This document shows positions 1 to 6,363 of a DNA stretch of 38,917 nt, piece after piece. Position 1 is the stretch's first letter. Each line of letters starts with the position of its first letter. The notes under the pieces were generated by a model. That model had not been told where the DNA came from and made no database searches. It saw only the letters and a program-made list of their open reading frames with translations. The position numbers were made by a program, and so were the translations under genes. This DNA is from a virus: IMG/VR virus record IMGVR_UViG_3300031918_000072, positions 1-38,917 of that record, one strand, 5' to 3'.

Positions 1-144
1 TTGCATGTTGTCTTTCCTCTGTATAGAGAATATGCTTATTATGCTCTATATGAAGGAGTTATACTTTTCCTCTCTCTTCAAATTCCCTGAAAATAATGAA
101 CTTGATTATTTTTCAGCATAATATGGCTAAATAAAAATAATTAT
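1..144 (+). other. Upstream edge, possible 3' end of an unresolved gene
   Basis: Two overlapping + strand frames are open from the window edge: one ends at the TGA at 88-90 and the other at the TAA at 119-121. Either could be the C-terminus of a gene that begins outside the window. Neither contains a motif I recognise, so I do not choose between them. Both stops lie in or just after the hairpin at 87-116, which fits the end of a transcription unit. Confidence 0.3.
87..116 (+). terminator. AT-rich hairpin at end of upstream unit
   Basis: CTGAAAATAAT (87-97) pairs with ATTATTTTTCAG (105-116) with one bulged base and a 7-base loop. It lies about 50 bases upstream of the -7 box at 168-175. The stem is AT-rich and there is no clean U-tract after it, so termination efficiency is uncertain. 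Confidence 0.4.
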
Positions 145-175
145 TTTGGTTATTTTTAAATATGTTATATCTTTG
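145..175 (+). promoter_or_regulatory. Bacteroidota-type promoter P1
   Basis: TTTG (145-148), 19 bases, then TATCTTTG (168-175) is an exact match to the known Bacteroidota consensus TTTG-N19-21-TAnnTTTG. It overlaps an upstream in-frame ATG at 162 and so moves the real start of the first gene to 198. The flanking sequence TTGGTTAT and TGTTATAT recurs with identical spacing in P3 near 10,121. Confidence 0.75.
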
Positions 176-197
176 TGTACATAAAACCAACTACATT

Positions 198-683
198 ATG
201 GGACTATTAAAAGAAGAACCGAGCCTTTTGTATATGTATGAATATATAAAGGTAGATAAAACAAAAATTAAAACACCAAAGGTTGTTTTAAGAAAAGATG
301 ATGTCACACATAGATTAGAAGAAAGTGAGGAATGGAATATTGGTGATATGATTTACACAACAGATACTTCTATGGATAAAAGGTATTATAAATTTGTAGC
401 AACATGTAGGAGGGCCTTTATTGGAGATATGCAGGAAAGATTAGATAAGGCGTATCAATGTAATAATATGGAAAGGTATGCTAAAGCAGATAGAAATCTA
501 CCACTTACTTATGCTAAAGTGACATTATTACCTATAAAACGAAGTTATACTTTAAGAGGGTTTTGGACTTATATAACTTCTTTTTTTAAAAAGAAAGAGA
601 TACATGATTTCTATCTGGAGGATCTTCTATTTAATAAGGAGAATGAACCAAGAGTATTTTTTAATAAGAAAGACGATATATAA
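198..683 (+). CDS. Hypothetical protein, first gene after P1
   Basis: This encodes a 161-residue protein that I do not recognise. It is basic and lysine-rich, with no signal peptide, membrane segment or Cys motif. An aromatic, basic stretch (WTYITSFFKKK) lies near residues 121-131. I chose ATG 198 rather than the in-frame ATG at 162 because the latter sits inside the -7 region of P1, whereas 198 is preceded directly by the leader AAAACCAACTACATT found at several other starts here. It is the first gene of a run of small genes leading to the terminase. Function is unknown. Confidence 0.6.
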   Translation: MGLLKEEPSLLYMYEYIKVDKTKIKTPKVVLRKDDVTHRLEESEEWNIGDMIYTTDTSMDKRYYKFVATCRRAFIGDMQERLDKAYQCNNMERYAKADRNLPLTYAKVTLLPIKRSYTLRGFWTYITSFFKKKEIHDFYLEDLLFNKENEPRVFFNKKDDI

Positions 684-693
684 AAACTACATC

Positions 694-1167
694 ATGAAAA
701 AGTATAAATTCAAAATTGGACAGGAGGTCTATCTTTGGGGAAGCTCTTATGCTAATGAAATGTGGGTAAGAATTGTAAAAAGAAAAACAGAGAATGGTCA
801 GAATTATTATAGAGTTAGTAATTTTAATCATAGAACATCAGAGTTTATTCATGAAGATATTATACATGGTCTTCCCAGAGAACAAGAGGAAGTGTGTTCT
901 AAAAATGGATGTGAATTAGTAGAAGAGATGTTAGAACAAAATATTGATGTTTATACTGGATCTGATGAAGATATTGAGAAAGAGATAAAGGAGTTAGATA
1001 AGTTGATTATAGAAAAGAATATAGAAATAGAAGTGGTAAATTCTATATTTAAAGAAGCAGTTGAGAAATTAAAACATGAGCAAAACAGTTATATCTACAG
1101 GAAAGCTTGTTTGCTTAATGATGAAGCTACGATAAAAGAAACATTGCTTGATGCAATTATTGATTAA
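694..1167 (+). CDS. Hypothetical protein, SH3-like N-terminus plus coiled coil
   Basis: This encodes 157 residues. The N-terminal ~45 residues (KFKIGQEVYLW ... YYRV) look like a small SH3/Tudor-like beta-barrel. Residues ~85-130 are Glu/Lys/Ile-rich and probably form a coiled coil. I placed the start at ATG 694, which is preceded by AAAACTACATC. An in-frame ATG at 604 would overlap the previous gene by about 80 bases and lacks that leader. No enzymatic motif is visible. The barrel assignment is inferred from the pattern alone. Confidence 0.6.
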   Translation: MKKYKFKIGQEVYLWGSSYANEMWVRIVKRKTENGQNYYRVSNFNHRTSEFIHEDIIHGLPREQEEVCSKNGCELVEEMLEQNIDVYTGSDEDIEKEIKELDKLIIEKNIEIEVVNSIFKEAVEKLKHEQNSYIYRKACLLNDEATIKETLLDAIID

Positions 1168-1176
1168 AACCAACAT

Positions 1177-1527
1177 ATGAAAACTACATTTCAGAGAATG
1201 TCTTATAAGGAGCCTTCTAATTTTGATATTGCTCAGAGGTATTATGCTCTTCTTTCCACATTGAATGATTTGCGCCTCACAGAAAGAGAAATACAGCTTG
1301 TTGCTTTTACAGCCATACATGGGAACATTAGCTATGATGTGAATAGAAAAGAATTCTGTGCTACATTTAAGACAAGTCCTCCTACAATAAACAACATTAT
1401 TTCAAGGCTCAAGAAGTTGAATGTGTTTATAAAGGACTCTGGAAAGATAAAGGTGAACCCACAAATTCTTATTCCTTTTGATGGAAATATAAGAATGGAG
1501 ATTAATTTAATACATGCTGGAGAATGA
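1177..1527 (+). CDS. Winged-helix-like putative DNA-binding protein
   Basis: This encodes a 116-residue protein. From residue ~36 it reads as a helix-turn-helix/winged-helix: a TEREIQLVAF helix, a turn, then a putative recognition helix around SPPTINNIISRLKKL, followed by a beta-wing (IKDSGKIKVNPQIL). This resembles MarR/replication-initiator-type wHTH folds. The start at 1177 follows AAAACCAACAT. Its 3' end overlaps the start of a 45-residue ORF by 4 bases (ATGA). Likely roles are transcriptional control of the late region or a DNA-packaging accessory function; neither is proven by the sequence. Confidence 0.55.
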   Translation: MKTTFQRMSYKEPSNFDIAQRYYALLSTLNDLRLTEREIQLVAFTAIHGNISYDVNRKEFCATFKTSPPTINNIISRLKKLNVFIKDSGKIKVNPQILIPFDGNIRMEINLIHAGE

Positions 1528-1661
1528 AGAAGAAAGCCATCATAAAAGAGTATATTGATATGCAATGGTGCTCAAGTTGTAAACCCTGGTTTATAGTATG
1601 TGATGATGATTGTCCAATTGGATGTAAACCCAAAAATAAGAAGGATGCAAAAACCAGTTAA
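1524..1661 (+). CDS. Small Cys-rich protein (45 aa)
   Basis: A short ORF starts at the ATGA overlap with the previous gene and ends inside the start of the zincin gene. The product is 45 residues with five cysteines arranged C-x2-C, then C, then C-x3-C, between basic ends, which suggests metal binding. The 4-base overlap upstream and 17-base overlap downstream fit the packing style of this operon. No family is recognised, and coding status rests on the overlaps and Cys pattern only. Confidence 0.4.
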   Translation: MKKKAIIKEYIDMQWCSSCKPWFIVCDDDCPIGCKPKNKKDAKTS

Positions 1662-2055
1662 AATACATGAATTCCATCCAGAGATTTATCCATTTAGATT
1701 ATGGGTGGTAATTACAGAAAATGGAGAAGCTCTTAAAGAAAGATTTGTTTATCATGGTGATGCAGGTGAAATAGATACCTCTACCCTTTCAAAAAATGAG
1801 GCACTTACATATAGAGTAAGACAAAGAGAATATCCAAGATATAAAGGATGCTTAATTGTTTTTTCTGAAAAGAAGTGGATGTCTATTAAAACTATTGCAC
1901 ATGAAGCTACACATGCAGCTAGATGGTTTTGGGAATACCTGGGAGAATCACCAACAGGAGAAGAAGCTGATGCTTATTTAGTGGGATGGATTGCTCAATG
2001 TATTGATGAAGTTAAACATTTTAAAACCAACAAATATGAAACTACAGAAGGTTGA
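1645..2055 (+). CDS. Small zincin-like metallopeptidase (HExxH)
   Basis: This encodes 136 residues if it starts at ATG 1645; an earlier in-frame ATG at 1600 would add 15 residues inside the Cys-rich ORF. HEATH at residues 86-90 is a classic HExxH zinc site, with the catalytic Glu at 87. Glu106/Glu107, about 16-17 residues after the second His, are candidates for the third ligand. The following AYLVGWIAQ helix is typical of small phage/ImmA-like zincins. Possible roles are virion-protein maturation, lysis or peptide cleavage. Its place in the packaging-proximal block makes a morphogenesis role plausible, but that is inference. Similar small zincins occur in other Bacteroidota phages as far as I recall. 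Confidence 0.65.
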   Translation: MQKPVKIHEFHPEIYPFRLWVVITENGEALKERFVYHGDAGEIDTSTLSKNEALTYRVRQREYPRYKGCLIVFSEKKWMSIKTIAHEATHAARWFWEYLGESPTGEEADAYLVGWIAQCIDEVKHFKTNKYETTEG

Positions 2056-2239
2056 AGCAGTACAGGATGAAAGTTCACATTGGTATGTTATTCCTGCAGA
2101 TATGAGTAATGAGTTTTCAGTTCTTCATAATAAAGCAACTGATGAAGATTATGATGCTCAGGAGGAATTCATAGAGAAGTTTGATCAATATAGAACAGGA
2201 GGAGATTTAAACAACATTCAACTTTATGCTGAACTATAA
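2036..2239 (+). CDS. Conserved small phage protein (67 aa)
   Basis: This encodes 67 acidic residues with an N-terminal pattern (SSHWYVIPADMSNEF) that I associate with small conserved proteins of Bacteroidota phages. Function is unknown. The start at ATG 2036 overlaps the 3' end of the zincin gene by 20 bases and is preceded by AAAACCAACAAAT, which is why I prefer it to the upstream in-frame ATG at 1991. The stop TAA overlaps the next ATG (TAATG), so translation is probably coupled. Confidence 0.55.
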   Translation: MKLQKVEAVQDESSHWYVIPADMSNEFSVLHNKATDEDYDAQEEFIEKFDQYRTGGDLNNIQLYAEL

Positions 2240-2589
2240 TGGATAATAAGCCAGACACAATGTCCATGAAGGATTGGTTAATAAGAAATATGTCTACAAA
2301 GATGAATATTCCTGAGAGGATTATTGAAGCTGTTATTAACCATCAGATGAATTCTGCAAGGAGTGCCCTTGATACATGCAATAGTTTGGAGTTTGGTGGA
2401 TGGGGAAAATTCTATTTCAATCAGAACAAGGCTAAATATAAAATGATAAAGCTGGAGAAGCAGAAGGCACAATGGGAAAAAACTTTAAATGGAGAGAAAA
2501 CTACAGAAAGATATAAGAAGTCCCTGGAATTTAAGATAGGAATAATTACACAACAGATAAATGAATTAAAGCCAAAACTAAATGATTGA
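2239..2589 (+). CDS. Conserved hypothetical upstream of terminase
   Basis: This encodes 116 basic residues. A central motif (LEFGGWGKFYFNQNKA) resembles a recurring "E-x-G-x-GKF" motif in small head-proximal proteins of Bacteroidota phages. The C-terminal half is Lys/Glu-rich and probably helical. It begins at a TAATG junction and overlaps the following gene by 8 bases. There is no enzymatic signature. A role in packaging or connector assembly is only a guess from position. Confidence 0.55.
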   Translation: MDNKPDTMSMKDWLIRNMSTKMNIPERIIEAVINHQMNSARSALDTCNSLEFGGWGKFYFNQNKAKYKMIKLEKQKAQWEKTLNGEKTTERYKKSLEFKIGIITQQINELKPKLND

Positions 2590-2890
2590 TTTTGAGAAGA
2601 TTTATGAAGGGTGGCGTAATCATTTATTTCCACCTGCATATCTGAAGGAGATAATAAAGAAGGTATCTGATGAGAGACTTCTTATATGTTCAACATGTGA
2701 ACATAATTCTAAGTTTCATAAAACCTTCAGGCCAGATGAACATTGTACAATATGTGAATGCACATTAATAGCAAAGACAAAATGCCTTTCCTCAGAATGC
2801 CCTGATGAACCCCCAAGATGGGAGGCAGTGGTTAGTGAGGAAGAGGAAGAAATAATGACAGGAGATGAAGAAGAATTCCCCCCAGGTTAG
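2582..2890 (+). CDS. Zn-ribbon protein
   Basis: This encodes 102 residues. From residue ~36 it carries C-x2-C, a basic linker, C-x2-C, and a further Cys pair in TKCLSSECP, giving one or two zinc ribbons. The C-terminus is strongly acidic (EEEEE and GDEEE). I associate this "CSTCEHNS ... HCTICECTL ... CP" layout with conserved small proteins of crAss-like phages. It overlaps its neighbours on both sides. Likely a zinc-stabilised adaptor or nucleic-acid-binding protein; function unknown. Confidence 0.6.
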   Translation: MIDFEKIYEGWRNHLFPPAYLKEIIKKVSDERLLICSTCEHNSKFHKTFRPDEHCTICECTLIAKTKCLSSECPDEPPRWEAVVSEEEEEIMTGDEEEFPPG

Positions 2891-3110
2891 ATTGAAGAAG
2901 ATTCCTTTGGAAATTCTTATAGATACTCTCATGGATTTATACATGGGAGGTGTGGAATATATTGACATTATGGGAACACCTCATCCAAAGAATGATATTA
3001 TTAATATTATTGTCAGGGATGAATATATAAATGATGTTGAAGAAGAGAATGAAGAAGAATATAATAACACTCCCTTATCTGATGAAACCTTAAATCAACT
3101 TATCATATGA
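2865..3110 (+). CDS. Hypothetical protein (81 aa)
   Basis: This encodes 81 residues: a basic N-terminus (residues 1-20), a hydrophobic core, then a Glu/Asn-rich tail. It overlaps the Zn-ribbon gene by 26 bases and the next ATG by 4 bases (ATGA). I recognise no family. Good codon continuity and the overlaps support a real gene in a translationally coupled run. Confidence 0.5.
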   Translation: MKKNSPQVRLKKIPLEILIDTLMDLYMGGVEYIDIMGTPHPKNDIINIIVRDEYINDVEEENEEEYNNTPLSDETLNQLII

Positions 3111-3397
3111 AAACAGCCTGTCATTACACCAGCGTTCTTAGAATTCTTGAAAGACTACACAACAAGCACCCAAAGTATCCTATAGGGAGGCACCTTGCTA
3201 CAGCATTGGATGGATATGGAGATGTGTTTCTTTTAACAGACCAGGAAGTATATCATGCCTTAAAAGAATACACTGCAGAACTGGAGAGTGATATTCCTCA
3301 TGAGGAAGAAGAGCTTGATAAAATTCTCAAAGAAGGAATGCATTTACAAATGATGTTTACAGATGAATTATTGAATGAGCGTGAATTTGATGAATAA
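3107..3397 (+). CDS. Conserved hypothetical protein (96 aa)
   Basis: This encodes a 96-residue, mostly helical, acidic protein. The N-terminal part (LERLHNKHPKYPIGRHLATAL) and DVFLLTDQE match my memory of small conserved proteins beside the terminase in Bacteroidota phages, with no assigned function. It starts by a 4-base ATGA overlap with the previous gene and ends 7 bases before the next ATG. Coding confidence is good; function is unknown. Confidence 0.55.
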   Translation: MKTACHYTSVLRILERLHNKHPKYPIGRHLATALDGYGDVFLLTDQEVYHALKEYTAELESDIPHEEEELDKILKEGMHLQMMFTDELLNEREFDE

Positions 3398-3404
3398 CTA
3401 AATT

Positions 3405-3743
3405 ATGGCAAAGACAGTTAATAAGACTACCTATATCAATACAGAACTTGAATGGGCAGAAGAACAACTACAATCATGGAAGGAGTATATAGATACACAT
3501 CCCCTTCATACTATGACTGATAGGATGGAATGGAAGGTAATGGCTAATGGTGGTACATTACCAATAATAATCGCATCAATCGAAGCCCAGGGAAAATTTA
3601 TACAAGAGACAATGAAGAATTATTTGGCCCTTCTAGAGGTAGTAGATAATTTAAGGAGTAAGGAAGAAACTAAAATAGAGGTGAGAGGAAAAGCAAAGTT
3701 AGGTACACAGGCACAGCAGTTTTTAGATAACAGGAATAAATGA
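3405..3743 (+). CDS. Small terminase subunit candidate
   Basis: This encodes 112 residues, predicted mainly helical (WAEEQLQSWKEYI ... IIASIEAQGKFIQETMKNYL ... LEVVDNLRSKEE) with a basic tail. It lies immediately upstream of the large terminase and overlaps it by 4 bases (ATGA), the usual place of a small terminase subunit. Length and helical character fit a small oligomerising DNA-recognition protein. I see no clear helix-turn-helix, so the call rests on position and size. The leader AATAACTAAATT precedes the start. Confidence 0.4.
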   Translation: MAKTVNKTTYINTELEWAEEQLQSWKEYIDTHPLHTMTDRMEWKVMANGGTLPIIIASIEAQGKFIQETMKNYLALLEVVDNLRSKEETKIEVRGKAKLGTQAQQFLDNRNK

Positions 3744-5764
3744 AAGGAGTACAGAATATAGATTATAAGGATTGGTATATTAATCAGAAACGTATTCCCG
3801 ATATTACTTCTGATGAATATAGTGATTTTTTTAATTATCATAAAGACTTGTGCCTGAATGGGGCTATGATGAATGGAACATTTATTAATCCGTTCTTGTA
3901 TTTCCATTTAAACTTTTGGCATACAGAGGTAGATATATTGGATGATAGAGGAAGAATCAATCAGAAATATGCATGTCCTTATTTAAGGGATAATGAATGG
4001 GTAGTTACAAATGAAATTGAAAGAGCTCATCAGGAGAAGAAGGGATTGGTTATAGGAGGTATAAGACGTTTAGCAAAATCTGTAATCGAAGCTTCGTACA
4101 TAGGATGGGGGGCCACATTTGATGAAAACTCACAGAATGTAATTGCCGGGCTTAATTCTCCAGATATAAAACTGATAACAGATAAACTAGATAAGGGGCT
4201 TAACTTTCTTCCTGAAGCATGGAGGTGGCAGAGAGTTGAGGATAATTGGAAGAATCAGGTTACATTAGGTATAAAGACAAAGATTGGAGAGAGGATACCC
4301 TTCTCTCAAATCCTTATAAGGAACTTAGCTGATGGTGTAAATGAAGAAGCTATTGCTGGTACCAAACCAAGGAAACTTATCATTGATGAAGGAGGTAAAG
4401 GAAGTTTTCTCAGAGCATTACAGGCTGCTATTCCTGGCTTCACTACACCCTTTGGTTGGACATGTTCTCCTATTATTACATTTACAGGAGGAGACATGAC
4501 TAAGTTCATGGATGCAAAGAGTTTAATGTTTGATGTGGACAACTACAATTTTCTCACATACAAGAATGAGAAAGATGAGAAGAGAGTACATGGATTGTTT
4601 ATGTCCTTTAAATATAGGATGGAATCCAAGGATGTATCTACACTTGGACATTTTCTTGATAAACCTGCAGACAGTCCTTTACATAAGGTACCTATGTGGA
4701 TATCCAATGAAGAGAAAGCTTTAAAAATTACAAATGATAATCTTGAAAGATTAAAGAGAGCTGGAGACAGGGTTGCTTATTTAAAGGAGAAGATGTATTA
4801 TCCTATAGAGGTAGATGATATTTTCTCCAATGAGGACACAAACATCTTTGATATTGAAGCATGTAAGAGACAGAAATCTAAACTACTTGCGAATGAAAAA
4901 ACAGGAACTCCTGTTATATTATATGAAGAAGATGGAAAGGTAAAACATGAATTTACAGACAAACTTCCTATTTCAAACTTTCCTTTAAAACCTACAGATA
5001 ATAAAGATGCTCCTATTGTAATATGGGATTTTCCTTCAGAAGCTCCTCCTTACGGACTTTATACAGCAGGTGTTGATAGCTATAGACAGGGACAGGCTAG
5101 ATATAGTGAATCTCTTGGCACTGTATACATCTATAAAAGGATGCATAGTATCCTTGAAGATAAATACCAGGATATGTTTGTAGCTTCTTATGCTGCAAGA
5201 CCTGATAAAAAAGATAAGTGGGAAGAGCAGGCAAGACTCCTTATTAAATACTATAATGCAAGAACACTTGTTGAAAATGATGAAATCTCCTTTATAGACT
5301 ATATGGTATCTAAAGGAGATGCACGTTACCTGGAAAAACAACCAGAGTGGATAAAAGAGATTGTTCCTAATACAACAGTAAGTAGGGAATATGGACTACA
5401 TAGATCAGCTGAGAAAATAAGAAACTTCCTTCATACCTCTTATAAGAAATATTTGGAAGAAATATATTATATAGAAAAGGATGAGGAGGGTAATGTTATA
5501 AAACAAGTAATAGGAGTGAATAAGATATTAGATCCTATGCTTCTGGAGGAGACTATACAATATAATGAAACAGACAACTTTGACAGGATTATAGCTGCAG
5601 AACTTGCTATTGTACAGGCCATGAAGATGGATAGTATAATAGGAAGAATACAAGGAGGAGATGATGCAAGAATAAAATCCCTCTATATAAAAAGGAATAA
5701 GCAAACTCTCTTTGCTGAATCAAGAGGAATGTTTAATAAGCCTAAACGAAAATTATTTAACTAA
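3740..5764 (+). CDS. terL: Terminase large subunit
   Basis: This encodes 674 residues, the packaging motor ATPase plus headful nuclease that pumps DNA through the portal. ATPase domain: the Walker A variant GGIRRLAKS at residues 106-114, the Walker B KLIIDEGG at 212-219 (catalytic acidic pair DE at 216-217) and a coupling-type FTGGD at 248-252. C-terminal RNase H-like nuclease: AGVD (D446), LVEND (E512, D514) and a late acidic site near FDRIIA (D615). Size and arrangement agree with crAss-like TerL. No intron or truncation is visible. The stop TAA overlaps the ATG of an HNH/AP2 gene (TAATG). Confidence 0.93.
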   Translation: MKGVQNIDYKDWYINQKRIPDITSDEYSDFFNYHKDLCLNGAMMNGTFINPFLYFHLNFWHTEVDILDDRGRINQKYACPYLRDNEWVVTNEIERAHQEKKGLVIGGIRRLAKSVIEASYIGWGATFDENSQNVIAGLNSPDIKLITDKLDKGLNFLPEAWRWQRVEDNWKNQVTLGIKTKIGERIPFSQILIRNLADGVNEEAIAGTKPRKLIIDEGGKGSFLRALQAAIPGFTTPFGWTCSPIITFTGGDMTKFMDAKSLMFDVDNYNFLTYKNEKDEKRVHGLFMSFKYRMESKDVSTLGHFLDKPADSPLHKVPMWISNEEKALKITNDNLERLKRAGDRVAYLKEKMYYPIEVDDIFSNEDTNIFDIEACKRQKSKLLANEKTGTPVILYEEDGKVKHEFTDKLPISNFPLKPTDNKDAPIVIWDFPSEAPPYGLYTAGVDSYRQGQARYSESLGTVYIYKRMHSILEDKYQDMFVASYAARPDKKDKWEEQARLLIKYYNARTLVENDEISFIDYMVSKGDARYLEKQPEWIKEIVPNTTVSREYGLHRSAEKIRNFLHTSYKKYLEEIYYIEKDEEGNVIKQVIGVNKILDPMLLEETIQYNETDNFDRIIAAELAIVQAMKMDSIIGRIQGGDDARIKSLYIKRNKQTLFAESRGMFNKPKRKLFN

Positions 5765-6357
5765 TGGAAAAGACAACACTTGGAAGAGGAAAATATATAA
5801 GAAAGAATAAAACTTGGAACGTTGGTATAATAGGAGAAGGTATTTATGTTTCAAGAATAAATTCTATACGAACAAAAGAATATGTTGCATGGGATGCAAT
5901 GTTACAAAGATGTTATGATGATAAACTTCATAAGAGACACCCTTCTTATAAGGACTGTACTGTATGTGAAGAATGGTTAAACTTTCAAAATTTTGCTAAA
6001 TGGTTTAATGATAATAATATAGATGGATGTCAGTTAGATAAAGATTTACTTATAAAAGGAAATAAAATTTATAGTCCAGAAACTTGTTGTTTTATTCCTC
6101 AGGAAGTGAATTTATCACTTATAAAACCTACAAAGAAAGGAAAATATCCATTGGGTGTTCATAAACATTGTAATAAATTTGCTGTAAATATTAAAGAAAA
6201 TAAAATATCTAAATATATAGGTATTTTTTCAACAATATTAGAAGCAGAGAACTGTTATAAACAGGAAAAAGAAAAACAATTAAGATGTTTAGCAATAAAA
6301 CACAAAGATAGAATTTCAAATAATACATATAATGCACTGTTAAATTATAAAATATAA
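5764..6357 (+). CDS. HNH-type homing endonuclease with AP2-like domain
   Basis: This encodes 197 residues. The first ~115 show the phage "W-x-M-x-x-RC ... P-x-Y-x-x-C-x-V ... LDKD ... YSPE-x-C-x-F-P" pattern (RC at 49-50, LDKD at 91-94, YSPETCCF at 103-110), an HNH-like nuclease arrangement. Residues ~129-172 (GVHKHCNKFA ... KYIGIFSTILEAENCY) form an AP2-like DNA-binding domain. It is a freestanding mobile gene inserted between terminase and portal without disturbing either; the TAATG junction makes its translation depend on terL. Such enzymes cut a recognition site in competitor genomes and spread by repair. Confidence 0.8.
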   Translation: MEKTTLGRGKYIRKNKTWNVGIIGEGIYVSRINSIRTKEYVAWDAMLQRCYDDKLHKRHPSYKDCTVCEEWLNFQNFAKWFNDNNIDGCQLDKDLLIKGNKIYSPETCCFIPQEVNLSLIKPTKKGKYPLGVHKHCNKFAVNIKENKISKYIGIFSTILEAENCYKQEKEKQLRCLAIKHKDRISNNTYNALLNYKI

Positions 6358-6363
6358 CTAGCC

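Noticed and set aside
162-197. Upstream ATG of the first gene at 162
   Set aside because: It lies inside the promoter -7 region, so it would not be transcribed; ATG 198 has the recurrent leader.
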